Shown here: piece after piece, positions 1-8,814 of the stretch
Position numbering within the stretch: position 1 is the stretch's first letter
Layout: the number at the start of each line of letters is the position of its first letter
Translations under genes and position numbers: made by a program
From: Pseudomonas fluorescens
GTDB taxonomy: Bacteria > Pseudomonadota > Gammaproteobacteria > Pseudomonadales > Pseudomonadaceae
Length of the DNA: 64,000 nt
Direction of reading: 5' to 3'
Assembly (NCBI RefSeq): GCF_004683905.1
Contig: NZ_CP038438.1
Location: 1,178,001 to 1,242,000, forward strand
The notes under the pieces: model-generated
Told to the model about the DNA's origin: nothing
The model's input: the letters and a program-made list of their open reading frames with translations, nothing else
The model's database searches: none

Positions 1-150
1 GAGACCGGCGCGAACGATGTATTGGTGGTCAAGCCCTGCGCGGGCAGCCTGGATGATCGCGAGCGGTTGTTGCCCTATACGGAGCAATGCGTGCTGGCAG
101 TCGACCTGGATGCAGGCGTGATGCGGGTGGAATGGGACGCGGACTTCTAA
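1..150 (+). CDS. rimM: RimM, 3' end only
   Basis: The window opens inside this gene; only the last 49 codons and the TAA stop are present. The encoded tail reads NDVLVVKP...DRERLLPYTEQCVL and ends VMRVEWDADF. This is the PRC-barrel C-terminus of RimM, the ribosome maturation factor that binds S19 during 30S assembly. Three bases separate the stop from trmD, as expected for the rpsP-rimM-trmD-rplS operon. The call rests on the tail motif and the neighbours; the start lies outside the window. Confidence 0.93.
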   Translation, partial: ETGANDVLVVKPCAGSLDDRERLLPYTEQCVLAVDLDAGVMRVEWDADF

Positions 151-153
151 GCA

Positions 154-906
154 ATGGCCAGCCTGCGCGTAGACGTCATTACGCTGTTCCCCGAGATGTT
201 CTCGGCCATCAGTGAGTACGGCATTACCAGTCGTGCGGTCAAACAGGGGCTGTTGCAGCTGACCTGTTGGAATCCGCGGGATTACACGACGGATCGGCAT
301 CACACTGTGGACGATCGCCCGTTTGGCGGTGGTCCGGGCATGGTGATGAAGATCAAGCCCCTGGAAGATGCTCTGGTTCAGGCCAAGGCAGCAGCCGGGG
401 AGGCGGCGAAGGTGATTTACCTGTCCCCCCAAGGCCGTCAACTGACTCAGTCGGCGGTACGCGAGTTGGCAAAATCGGATGCATTGATCCTGATTGCCGG
501 CCGCTATGAAGGCATTGACGAGCGCTTTATTGAGGCTCATGTCGATGAAGAGTGGTCGATTGGTGACTATGTACTGTCTGGCGGCGAGCTGCCGGCCATG
601 GTCATGATCGATGCGGTTACACGACTGCTGCCCGGAGCTTTAGGGCATGCGGATTCCGCTGAGGAAGATTCCTTTACGGATGGTCTGCTGGATTGCCCGC
701 ACTACACCCGACCTGAGGTGTATGCGGATCAGCGTGTTCCCGACGTGTTGCTAAGTGGCAATCACGCGCATATCCGGCGTTGGCGTTTACAGCAGTCCCT
801 TGGTAGGACCTATGAACGACGCGCCGATCTTCTGGAAAGCCGCTCGCTTTCTGGAGAAGAGAAGAAGCTGCTCGAGGAATACATCCGCGAGCGGGACGAT
901 AGTTAA
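154..906 (+). CDS. trmD: tRNA (guanine-N1)-methyltransferase TrmD
   Basis: TrmD methylates N1 of G37 in tRNAs using SAM, which prevents +1 frameshifting. The 250-aa product has the normal length. The trefoil-knot SAM site is visible as YLSPQG (about 89-94), [10 protein letters not shown] (116-125) and [14 protein letters not shown] (135-148). The catalytic Asp of the SFTDGLLD segment is near residue 176. The ATG lies three bases after the rimM stop, so the two are co-transcribed, and rplS follows 45 bases downstream. Confidence 0.97.
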
Positions 907-951
907 CAACGTATCGATGGTAGATCAGTTGATTTACCTTAGGAGCACAGC

Positions 952-1302
952 ATGACCAACAAAATCATCCTTGCACTCGAAGCAGAGCAGATGACCAAAG
1001 AAATCCCTACCTTTGCCCCAGGCGACACCATTGTCGTTCAGGTGAAAGTGAAGGAAGGCGATCGTTCCCGTCTGCAAGCGTTCGAAGGCGTTGTCATCGC
1101 CAAGCGTAACCGCGGCGTGAACAGTGCGTTCACCGTTCGTAAAATCTCCAACGGTGTTGGCGTAGAACGTACTTTCCAGACCTACTCCCCGCAGATCGAC
1201 AGCATGGCTGTTAAACGTCGCGGTGACGTACGTAAAGCCAAGCTGTACTACCTGCGCGACCTGTCGGGTAAAGCAGCTCGCATCAAGGAAAAACTGGCTT
1301 AA
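952..1302 (+). CDS. rplS: 50S ribosomal protein L19
   Basis: L19 sits at the 30S-50S interface. The 116-aa product has the family hallmarks [16 protein letters not shown] and [16 protein letters not shown], and a basic C-terminus. A good ribosome-binding site (TAGGAG) precedes the ATG. It is the last gene of the rimM-trmD-rplS block and is followed directly by an intrinsic terminator. Confidence 0.98.
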
Positions 1303-1323
1303 GTCCAGCTTCCGATGCAGAAA

Positions 1324-1348
1324 AAAGCAGCCTACGGGCTGCTTTTTT
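1324..1348 (+). terminator. Intrinsic terminator after rplS
   Basis: A GCAGCC / GGCTGC stem with a TACG loop, flanked by an A-run upstream and a T6 run downstream. It closes the rplS operon and, because of the A-run, could work in both directions. Confidence 0.9.
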
Positions 1349-1393
1349 GTTGCCTGCAATTTATCCACAGCATTTTTGTTTCAGGCCAGAACC

Positions 1394-1807
1394 ATGACCA
1401 CCCGTGACCAGGAAATCGAACGCCGCACCGAACTCTCGGTGACCCGCGTGACCAAAGCCGTCTTCCCGCCGACCACCAACCACCACAACACCCTGTTCGG
1501 CGGCACCGCGCTGGCGTGGATGGATGAAGTGTCGTTCATCACCGCTACGCGTTTCTGCCGTTTGCCGCTGGTGACCGTGTCCACCGACCGCATCGACTTC
1601 AATCACGCGATCCCGGCCGGCTCCATCGTCGAACTGGTGGGCAGGGTGATCAAAGTGGGTAACACCAGCCTCAAGGTCGAGGTGGAAGTATTTGTTGAGA
1701 GCATGAGTTGCGATGGCCGCGAGAAGGCGATCCATGGGCAATTCAGCTTTGTGGCCATCGACGATGACAAGCGGCCGGTGCCGGTGCTGCCCGGATTTCC
1801 TGCCTGA
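1394..1807 (+). CDS. Acyl-CoA thioesterase, YciA-like hotdog fold
   Basis: The product is 137 aa, a single hotdog domain of the YciA/BACH acyl-CoA hydrolase family that hydrolyses acyl-CoA thioesters. The family motif NTLFGGTALAWMDE (about 32-45) contains the Asp44 expected at the active site, followed by VTVSTDRIDF on the next strand. The chosen ATG starts MTTRDQEIER; longer in-frame starts would run back through the rplS terminator. Substrate chain length cannot be read from sequence. It is a stand-alone gene between the rplS terminator and a REP pair. Confidence 0.85.
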   Translation: MTTRDQEIERRTELSVTRVTKAVFPPTTNHHNTLFGGTALAWMDEVSFITATRFCRLPLVTVSTDRIDFNHAIPAGSIVELVGRVIKVGNTSLKVEVEVFVESMSCDGREKAIHGQFSFVAIDDDKRPVPVLPGFPA

Positions 1808-1827
1808 TCCGGAACCGAGTCGCGGCC

Positions 1828-1916
1828 TTCGCGAGCAAGCCCGCTCCCACAGGTTTTGTGTCGTCTACAACGTTTATGTACGACACGGACACTGTGGGAG
1901 CGGGCTTGCTCGCGAA
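1828..1916. repeat. REP pair (REPIN)
   Basis: TTCGCGAGCAAGCCCGCTCC is followed about 40 bases later by its inverted copy ending GGGCTTGCTCGCGAA. The pair lies between the 3' ends of the convergent thioesterase and antiporter genes. Two inverted REPs of this type form the usual Pseudomonas REPIN unit. Confidence 0.9.
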
Positions 1917-1925
1917 TTCGTCAGA

Positions 1926-3734
1926 TCAGGCGCCGCTGCTCTCAGGCTGGATCAACGCCAGCAACGTCCACCCGGATCCCGGTTTCAAAGCAGTCTCCGG
2001 CGTCACCACATGCACCCAGCCACTGTCATCGCGCATGAACAGCAGCGTCGCCCGATTGCCATGCAATGCCTGGTAATCCTCCCAACCGAAACCGTCCGTC
2101 AGCGTCGTGCTGTACACCTCGGCGCCGTTGCTGATCAGGCTGGCCAGCTTGGCGTAGGTCAGCGCCTCGCTCCCCAGCTGATTGCCGCGATGTTCCAGGC
2201 TTGCCCGATGCTTGTCACTGCGACGACTTTCCTGACCACTGGCCAGACCAAACAGGCGTTGATGACCAAAGTCGTGTCGAAAACGCATCGCCGCCAGGGT
2301 GTTCAGTTCGCCCGACGGCGATAGCGCCAGCAGATGCCCCAGCCCGACCAGATCCAGATGCGCATCGGCATGCTGCGAAGCCGGGTTACCAAAGTACGTC
2401 GGCAAACCCTCCATGCGCGCCGCACGAATATTCTCCCAGCTCGAATCGGTCAACAGCACGCGGCTGCCCAGTTGCTGCAACGATTTGCCCAGCAGACGTG
2501 CCGGGCCGTTGGCACCGACGATCAGGAAGCCGCTCGGCGCCGGTTCGGCGACGTTAAGCAAACGTGCCAATGGTCGAGCGGTTGCACTTTGCAGCACCAC
2601 GGTGCCGATGATCACCGCGAAAGTCAGCGGCACCAGCAGCAGCGCACCTTCGTGCCCGGCTTGATCCAGACGAATCGCGAAAATCGCCGACACCGCCGCC
2701 GCCACGATCCCGCGCGGGGCGATCCAGCACAGCAGGGCGCGTTCACGCCAGCTCAGGCTGGAGCCGGCAGTGCTCAACAGCACGTTCAGCGGGCGCGCGA
2801 TCAGTTGAATCACCAGCAGCAGAATCAGCACCAACGGCCCGAGGCCGATCAAAGCATGCAGGTCCAGCCGCGCCGCCAGCAGAATGAACAACCCGGAAAT
2901 CAGCAGCACGCTGAGGTTTTCCTTGAAGTGCAGGATGTGCCGCACATCCACGCCCTTCATGTTCGCCAGCCACATGCCCATCAGCGTCACCGCCAGCAGG
3001 CCGGACTCGTGCATCACCTGATTGGATGCAATGAAGATCCCCAACACCGCCGCCAGCGAGGCGAGGTTATGCAGGTACTCGGGCAACCACTGGCGCCGGA
3101 TGATGGTGCCCAGCACCCAGCCGCCGACCACCCCGAATACGCTGCCGCAGACAATCACCCCGCCGAAGGTCAACAGGCTCTGTTCGAGGCCGTTGCCCTC
3201 GGAGCGGGCGATGATGAAGCTGTAGACCACCACCGCGAGCAGGGCGCCGATCGGGTCGATGACGATGCCTTCCCAGCGCAGGATGTTGGCGATCGAGGCT
3301 TTCGGCCGCACCACCCGCAGCATCGGCACGATCACCGTCGGGCCGGTCACCAGCGTCAGGCTGCCGAACAGGATCGCCAGCAGCCAGTCGAAGCCGAGCA
3401 AAAAATGGGTGGCGACGGCAATCACCACCCAGGTCGTGAGCGCGCCGATTGTCACCAGCCGATGCACGACGCTGCCGATCTCGCGCCATTCCGACAGGTG
3501 CAGGGTCAGACTGCCCTCAAACAGGATCAACGCTACCGCCAGCGACACCAGCGGCATCAGCAGCGGGCCGAACATTTCCTGCGGGTCGAGCCAGCCCAGC
3601 ACCGGCCCCGCGAGAATCCCGGTCAGCAACAGAAACAGAATCGCCGGCAGCTTCAGGCGCCACGCCAGCCACTGGCAACCCAGCGCCGCGGCGCCGATCC
3701 CGCCAAATGCCAAGAGAATTTGCTGCTCGTTCAT
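1926..3734 (-). CDS. CPA1-type Na+(K+)/H+ antiporter with TrkA-N domain
   Basis: The product is a 602-aa inner-membrane protein. Residues 1-400 are strongly hydrophobic, with about 12 predicted helices starting LLAFGGIGAAALGCQWLAWR. They include the conserved membrane motif GIVIDPIGALLAVVVYSF, typical of sodium/proton exchangers. Residues from about 400 form a Rossmann/TrkA-N-like nucleotide-binding region (GFLIVGANGPARLLGKSLQQ). This architecture suggests nucleotide- or redox-regulated cation/proton exchange. A GGGAG ribosome-binding site five bases upstream supports the ATG. The exact ion is not known from sequence. Confidence 0.88.
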   Translation of the reverse strand: MNEQQILLAFGGIGAAALGCQWLAWRLKLPAILFLLLTGILAGPVLGWLDPQEMFGPLLMPLVSLAVALILFEGSLTLHLSEWREIGSVVHRLVTIGALTTWVVIAVATHFLLGFDWLLAILFGSLTLVTGPTVIVPMLRVVRPKASIANILRWEGIVIDPIGALLAVVVYSFIIARSEGNGLEQSLLTFGGVIVCGSVFGVVGGWVLGTIIRRQWLPEYLHNLASLAAVLGIFIASNQVMHESGLLAVTLMGMWLANMKGVDVRHILHFKENLSVLLISGLFILLAARLDLHALIGLGPLVLILLLVIQLIARPLNVLLSTAGSSLSWRERALLCWIAPRGIVAAAVSAIFAIRLDQAGHEGALLLVPLTFAVIIGTVVLQSATARPLARLLNVAEPAPSGFLIVGANGPARLLGKSLQQLGSRVLLTDSSWENIRAARMEGLPTYFGNPASQHADAHLDLVGLGHLLALSPSGELNTLAAMRFRHDFGHQRLFGLASGQESRRSDKHRASLEHRGNQLGSEALTYAKLASLISNGAEVYSTTLTDGFGWEDYQALHGNRATLLFMRDDSGWVHVVTPETALKPGSGWTLLALIQPESSGA

Positions 3735-3842
3735 TGATGCTCCCTGTTCCTTGAATTAGCGGGCTATGAAAGACTAGCGGCCATTCCTACAGTTCACTCG
3801 ACATTTGCGCACAGCCCCGGAGGTTGTGTGTCTTGAGCGCCC

Positions 3843-4739
3843 ATGCCTGCCATCGACCATCCGCTGATTGACCAATTCCTCGACGCCCTGTGGCTGGAAA
3901 AAGGCCTGTCCGATAACACTCGCGGCGCCTACCGCAGCGATCTGGCGCTGTTCAACGGCTGGCTACAGGAGAAAAACCTCGAGCTGATCAATGCCGGTCG
4001 CGAGTTGATCCTCGATCACCTGTCCTGGCGTCTGGAACAGAACTACAAACCGCGTTCCACCGCCAGATTTCTTTCCGGTGTGCGTGGCTTTTATCGCTAT
4101 TTGCTGCGGGAGAAGCTGATTACGGTCGATCCGACCTTGCGCGTCGACATGCCGCAACTCGGTCGGCCGTTGCCCAAATCGTTGTCGGAAGCCGACGTCG
4201 AAGCGCTGCTCAAGGCGCCGGACCTGAGCGAAGCCATCGGCCAGCGTGACCGCGCCATGCTTGAGGTGTTGTATGCCTGTGGTCTGCGGGTGACCGAACT
4301 GGTAAGCCTGACCTTGGAGCAGGTCAACCTGCGTCAGGGCGTGTTGCGGGTGATGGGCAAGGGCAGCAAGGAGCGGCTGGTGCCGATGGGCGAAGAGGCG
4401 ATTGTCTGGATCGAGCGCTATATGCGCGATGGCCGCAGCGAGCTGCTCGGCGGGCGCCCCAGCGATGTGCTGTTCCCCAGTCAGCGCGGCGAGCAGATGA
4501 CCCGCCAGACCTTCTGGCACCGCATCAAGCATTGGGCCAAGGTCGCCGGGATCGGCAAATCGCTGTCGCCGCACACCCTGCGTCATGCGTTCGCCACGCA
4601 CCTGCTCAACCACGGCGCCGATCTGCGGGTGGTGCAAATGTTGCTCGGGCACAGTGATCTGTCGACCACGCAGATTTACACCCATGTGGCCCGCGCGCGC
4701 TTGCAGGACCTCCATGCCAAACACCACCCAAGAGGCTGA
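3843..4739 (+). CDS. xerD: Tyrosine recombinase XerD
   Basis: XerD resolves chromosome dimers at dif together with XerC. The 298-aa product has the normal length. The N-terminal SAM-like DNA-binding domain spans about 1-110. All catalytic residues are visible: R149 in CGLRVTEL, K173 in GKGSKER, H244 and R247 in HTLRHAF, H270 in LLGHSDLSTTQ and the nucleophile Y279 in IYTHV. These positions agree with XerD rather than a phage integrase. It is followed, as usual, by dsbC and hom. Its ribosome-binding site is weak. Confidence 0.96.
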   Translation: MPAIDHPLIDQFLDALWLEKGLSDNTRGAYRSDLALFNGWLQEKNLELINAGRELILDHLSWRLEQNYKPRSTARFLSGVRGFYRYLLREKLITVDPTLRVDMPQLGRPLPKSLSEADVEALLKAPDLSEAIGQRDRAMLEVLYACGLRVTELVSLTLEQVNLRQGVLRVMGKGSKERLVPMGEEAIVWIERYMRDGRSELLGGRPSDVLFPSQRGEQMTRQTFWHRIKHWAKVAGIGKSLSPHTLRHAFATHLLNHGADLRVVQMLLGHSDLSTTQIYTHVARARLQDLHAKHHPRG

Positions 4740-4767
4740 TGCAACCTTCAATGTTGGAGTCATTACC

Positions 4768-4890
4768 TGTGGCGAGGGGATTCATCCCCGACGGGCTGCG
4801 CAGCAGCCCCAAAAACTTTGCGTTCAATAAAATTCCAAAGTATCCATTTACGACCGCAGCGCCTGCATCGGGGATAAATCCCCTCACCAC
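4768..4890. repeat. Long inverted repeat, GGGGATTTATCCCCGA family
   Basis: The 312-base xerD-dsbC gap holds an imperfect inverted pair: TGTGGCGAGGGGATTCATCC and, about 80 bases on, GGGGATAAATCCCCTCACCA. Each half also contains its own small palindrome (GGGGAT...ATCCCC). It matches the element at 63072-63164 and differs from the GCGGGCTTGCTCGC REPs. The rest of the gap (4891-5051) shows no gene; the dsbC ribosome-binding site (CAGGAG) is at its end. Confidence 0.8.
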
Positions 4891-5051
4891 AATAATGTGT
4901 GCCAGTCAGCCTTGAGTGTCTTGTGTCAGGCGCATTCGGCCATGCGAGCCTTATGTGGTAGGCTTTGCCGGTTTGCACGATGGACGGTTATGACCCGGTG
5001 TTCCGGCACGGGCGTTCTGACCGTTTCATTTGTCCGCCTTCAGGAGTTCTC

Positions 5052-5783
5052 ATGCGTCTGACCCAGATTTTCGCCGCCGCAGCCATTGCGTTGGTCAGCA
5101 CCTTTGCCGTCGCCGATGACGCGGCCGACAAAGCCATTCGTCAAAGCCTGGAAAAACTCGAACTCGAGGTTCCGGTAGAAAGCATCAGCGCCAGCCCGTT
5201 GCCGGGCATGTATGAAGTCAAGCTCAAGGGCAGCCGCGTGCTGTACGCCAGCGCCGACGGCCAGTACATCGTTCAGGGCTACCTGTTCCAGCTCAAGGAC
5301 GGCAAACCGGTCAACCTGACCGAGAAGACCGAACGCCTGGGCATCTCCAAACTGATCAATGCCATTCCAGTGGCCGAAACCGTGGTGTATCCGGCGGTGG
5401 GCGAGACCAAATCGCACATCACCGTGTTCACCGACACCACCTGCCCGTACTGCCACAAGCTGCACGCCGAAGTGCCTGAGCTGAACAAGCGCGGCATCGA
5501 AGTGCGCTACGTGGCGTTCCCGCGTCAGGGCCTCGGCTCGCCGGGTGACGAGCAGTTGCAAGCCGTGTGGTGCTCGACCGACAAGAAAGCCGCCATGGAC
5601 AAAATGGTCGATGGTAAGGAAATCAAGGCCGCCAAGTGCGCGAACCCGGTTTCCAAACAGTTCGCTTTGGGTCAGTCGATTGGCGTGAACGGCACACCGG
5701 CTATCGTTTTGGCCGACGGACAGGTCATTCCGGGCTACCAGCCGGCGCCACAAGTCGCCAAACTGGCGCTGGGCGCCAAGTAA
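5052..5783 (+). CDS. dsbC: Thiol:disulfide interchange protein DsbC
   Basis: DsbC is a periplasmic disulfide isomerase kept reduced by DsbD. The 243-aa product has a Sec signal peptide (about 1-21, ending TFAVAD), an N-terminal dimerisation domain, and a thioredoxin-like domain with the active site C131-P-Y-C134. A second Cys pair lies near VWCSTDKK and AAKCANP, and the cis-Pro loop is NGTPAIV. The ATG at 5052 was preferred over a longer start because it places the signal peptide at the N-terminus and has an AGGAG eight bases upstream. Confidence 0.95.
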   Translation: MRLTQIFAAAAIALVSTFAVADDAADKAIRQSLEKLELEVPVESISASPLPGMYEVKLKGSRVLYASADGQYIVQGYLFQLKDGKPVNLTEKTERLGISKLINAIPVAETVVYPAVGETKSHITVFTDTTCPYCHKLHAEVPELNKRGIEVRYVAFPRQGLGSPGDEQLQAVWCSTDKKAAMDKMVDGKEIKAAKCANPVSKQFALGQSIGVNGTPAIVLADGQVIPGYQPAPQVAKLALGAK

Positions 5784-5852
5784 TTCGCATCGTCACGGTC
5801 CGCCGTTGACGATCATGGTCCGGCAGCAACATCGCCGGGCCATTAATAGAGA

Positions 5853-5896
5853 GCCGCGAACACGCGGTTGTTTTCCGGCCGACCTTGCGTCGGCCG
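5853..5896 (+). promoter_or_regulatory. Two hairpins in the hom leader
   Basis: The dsbC-hom gap contains CCGCG-AACA-CGCGG (about 5853-5868) followed by CGGCCGAC-CTTGC-GTCGGCCG (5876-5896) and a short T-run. The second can act as a weak terminator for dsbC or a leader structure for hom. No Thr/Ile-rich leader peptide was seen, so classical attenuation is not supported. Confidence 0.4.
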
Positions 5897-5914
5897 TTTC
5901 ATGGGGAGTTCACA

Positions 5915-7219
5915 GTGAATCCGGTCAAAGTAGGCATCTGTGGGTTAGGGACCGTCGGTGGCGGTACCTTCAACGTACTTCAGCGCAACGCCGAGGAAAT
6001 TGCTCGTCGTGCCGGGCGTGGGATCGAAGTGGCACAAATTGCCATGCGCACGCCAAAGCCTCAGTTCCAGACGACCGGTATTGCGATTACCAACGATGTC
6101 TTCGAAGTGGCCACGAACCCTGAGATCGACATCGTCATAGAGCTGATGGGCGGCTACACCGTTGCCCGCGAGCTGGTACTCAAGGCCATCGAGAATGGCA
6201 AGCATGTGGTCACCGCGAACAAGGCACTGATCGCCGTTCACGGTAATGAGATTTTCGCCAAGGCACGCGAGAAAGGCGTGATCGTGGCATTCGAAGCGGC
6301 CGTGGCCGGTGGCATTCCGGTGATCAAGGCGATCCGTGAAGGCCTGTCCGCCAACCGCATCAACTGGGTCGCCGGGATCATCAACGGTACCGGCAACTTC
6401 ATCCTCACCGAAATGCGCGAGAAGGGTCGCACCTTCGAAGACGTGCTGGCCGAAGCGCAAGCGCTGGGCTACGCCGAAGCCGATCCGACCTTCGACGTCG
6501 AAGGCATCGACGCCGCGCACAAGCTGACGATTCTGGCCTCCATCGCGTTCGGCATTCCGCTGCAATTCGACAAGGCCTACACCGAAGGCATCACCAAGCT
6601 GACCACCGCTGACGTGAACTACGCCGAAGCGCTGGGCTACCGCATCAAGCACCTCGGTGTGGCGCGCAGCACCGCTGCCGGTATCGAGCTGCGCGTACAC
6701 CCGACGCTGATCCCGGCCGATCGTCTGATCGCCAACGTCAACGGCGTGATGAACGCCGTGATGGTCAACGGTGACGCTGCCGGTTCGACGCTGTTCTACG
6801 GCGCCGGTGCCGGCATGGAGCCGACCGCTTCGTCGGTGATCGCCGACCTGGTGGACGTGGTTCGCGCCATGACGTCCGATCCGGAAAACCGCGTGCCGCA
6901 CCTGGCCTTCCAGCCGGACTCGCTGTCGGCGCACCCGATCCTGCCGATCGAAGCCTGCGAAAGCGCCTACTACCTGCGCATCCAGGCCAAGGACCATCCG
7001 GGCGTACTGGCTCAGGTGGCGAGCATCCTCTCGGAGCGCGGCATCAACATCGAGTCGATCATGCAGAAGGAAGTCGAGGAACACGACGGTCTGGTACCGA
7101 TGATCCTGCTGACCCACCGCGTGGTCGAGCAGCGTATCAACGATGCGATCGCTGCCCTCGAAGCCCTGGCCGGCGTGAATGGTCCGGTTGTGCGGATCCG
7201 CGTCGAGCACCTGAACTAA
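5915..7219 (+). CDS. hom: Homoserine dehydrogenase
   Basis: This enzyme makes L-homoserine from aspartate semialdehyde with NAD(P)H, in the threonine/methionine pathway. The 434-aa product has the N-terminal Rossmann motif VGICGLGTVGGG, a central catalytic domain (VVTANKALIA, GIINGTGNFILTEM) and a C-terminal ACT domain (DHPGVLAQVASILSERGINI) expected to sense threonine. The start is the GTG at 5915, 8-10 bases after GGGGAG; it gives the standard family length. thrC follows after 66 bases. Confidence 0.96.
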   Translation: MNPVKVGICGLGTVGGGTFNVLQRNAEEIARRAGRGIEVAQIAMRTPKPQFQTTGIAITNDVFEVATNPEIDIVIELMGGYTVARELVLKAIENGKHVVTANKALIAVHGNEIFAKAREKGVIVAFEAAVAGGIPVIKAIREGLSANRINWVAGIINGTGNFILTEMREKGRTFEDVLAEAQALGYAEADPTFDVEGIDAAHKLTILASIAFGIPLQFDKAYTEGITKLTTADVNYAEALGYRIKHLGVARSTAAGIELRVHPTLIPADRLIANVNGVMNAVMVNGDAAGSTLFYGAGAGMEPTASSVIADLVDVVRAMTSDPENRVPHLAFQPDSLSAHPILPIEACESAYYLRIQAKDHPGVLAQVASILSERGINIESIMQKEVEEHDGLVPMILLTHRVVEQRINDAIAALEALAGVNGPVVRIRVEHLN

Positions 7220-7231
7220 GTCGTTGTCCTG

Positions 7232-7258
7232 CAGTGGCCCCGTGAAAGGGGCCACTGT
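7232..7258 (+). other. Strong hairpin between hom and thrC
   Basis: A perfect stem CAGTGGCCCC / GGGGCCACTG with a short loop sits between the two genes. No T-tract follows, so it is more likely an mRNA-stabilising or weak terminating element than a full terminator. Confidence 0.6.
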
Positions 7259-7285
7259 TGTGCACACTCTCCATTGGAGTCAGTC

Positions 7286-8695
7286 ATGCGTTACATCAGT
7301 ACCCGCGGCCAGGCACCGGCCCTGAATTTCGAAGACGTCCTGCTGGCCGGTCTGGCCACTGACGGCGGTCTGTACGTCCCGGAAAACCTGCCACGTTTCA
7401 CCCAGGAAGAAATCGCCTCCTGGGCCGGCCTGCCGTATCACGAGCTGGCTTTCCGCGTCATGCGCCCGTTCGTCACCGGCAGCATCCCGGACGCCGATTT
7501 CAAAAAGATCCTCGAAGAAACCTACGGTGTGTTCTCGCACAGCGCCGTTGCGCCGCTGCGTCAGCTCAACGGCAACGAATGGGTGCTCGAACTGTTCCAC
7601 GGCCCGACCCTGGCGTTCAAGGACTTCGCCTTGCAACTGCTCGGTCGTCTGCTCGATTACGTGCTGGAAAAGCGCGGCGAGCGCGTGGTCATCGTCGGTG
7701 CCACCTCGGGTGACACCGGTTCGGCCGCCATCGAAGGCTGCAAGCACTGCGAAAACGTCGACATCTTCATCCTGCACCCGCACAACCGTGTGTCCGAAGT
7801 GCAGCGTCGGCAGATGACGACGATTGTCGGCGAGAACATCCACAACATCGCCATCGAAGGCAACTTCGATGACTGCCAGGAAATGGTCAAGAACAGCTTC
7901 GCCGACCAGAGCTTCCTCAAGGGCACGCGTCTGGTGGCGGTGAACTCGATCAACTGGGCGCGGATCATGGCCCAGATCGTCTACTACTTCCACGCAGCCC
8001 TGCAGCTGGGCGGCCCGGCGCGTTCGGTGGCGTTCTCGGTGCCGACCGGCAACTTCGGCGACATCTTCGCCGGTTACCTGGCGCGCAACATGGGCCTGCC
8101 GATCAACCAGTTGATCGTCGCGACCAACCGCAATGACATCCTGCACCGCTTCATGAGCGGCAACCAGTACGTCAAGGAAACCCTGCACGCCACGCTGTCG
8201 CCGTCGATGGACATCATGGTTTCGTCGAACTTCGAACGCCTGCTGTTCGACCTGCACGGTCGTAACGGCGCGGCGATTGCCGGGCTGATGGATTCGTTCA
8301 AGCAGGGCGGTGGTTTCAGCGTCGAGCAAGAGCGCTGGACCGAAGCCCGCAAGCTGTTCGACTCGCTGGCCGTGGACGATGCGCAAACCTGCGAAACCAT
8401 CGCCGAAGTCTACGCGCAATGCGGCGAAGTGCTGGACCCGCACACCGCCATCGGCGTCAAGGCCGCGCGCGAATGCCGCCGCAGCCTGGACATCCCGATG
8501 GTGATCCTGGGTACCGCACATCCGGTGAAATTCCCGGATGCCGTGGAGAAAGCGGGTGTAGGAAAAGCTCTCGAACTGCCTGCACATCTTTCTGATTTGT
8601 TTGAGCGAAACGAGCGCTGCACCGTTCTGCCAAACGAGCTGAAAGCCGTACAGGCCTTTGTCAGCCAGCACGGCAACCGCGGCAAGCCGCTGTAA
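7286..8695 (+). CDS. thrC: Threonine synthase
   Basis: This PLP enzyme converts O-phosphohomoserine to threonine. The 469-aa product has the PLP lysine K112 in HGPTLAFKDFALQLLG, the phosphate-binding ATSGDTGSAAIEG segment and the long-form N-terminus MRYISTRG characteristic of proteobacterial ThrC. A TTG start four codons earlier was rejected; the ATG at 7286 follows TTGGAG. It forms a hom-thrC unit and ends at an intrinsic terminator. Confidence 0.97.
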   Translation: MRYISTRGQAPALNFEDVLLAGLATDGGLYVPENLPRFTQEEIASWAGLPYHELAFRVMRPFVTGSIPDADFKKILEETYGVFSHSAVAPLRQLNGNEWVLELFHGPTLAFKDFALQLLGRLLDYVLEKRGERVVIVGATSGDTGSAAIEGCKHCENVDIFILHPHNRVSEVQRRQMTTIVGENIHNIAIEGNFDDCQEMVKNSFADQSFLKGTRLVAVNSINWARIMAQIVYYFHAALQLGGPARSVAFSVPTGNFGDIFAGYLARNMGLPINQLIVATNRNDILHRFMSGNQYVKETLHATLSPSMDIMVSSNFERLLFDLHGRNGAAIAGLMDSFKQGGGFSVEQERWTEARKLFDSLAVDDAQTCETIAEVYAQCGEVLDPHTAIGVKAARECRRSLDIPMVILGTAHPVKFPDAVEKAGVGKALELPAHLSDLFERNERCTVLPNELKAVQAFVSQHGNRGKPL

Positions 8696-8718
8696 GCCGA
8701 AAAAGCTGTCACATTTTG

Positions 8719-8745
8719 AAGCCCGTCTCCTGACGGGCTTTTTTG
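8719..8745 (+). terminator. Intrinsic terminator after thrC
   Basis: An AAGCCCGTC / GACGGGCTT stem followed by a T-run (TTTTTTGTTT). Confidence 0.9.
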
Positions 8746-8814
8746 TTTCTGCTGCCACACTGCTCGGGTTTTCGCCCATGAAGGACGGGTGAGTCGATCA
8801 CGAAGGAAGTGGCA

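Noticed and set aside
5945..7267. A 440-codon open frame antisense to hom
   Set aside because: Typical third-position GC shadow; hom is clearly coding on the plus strand.
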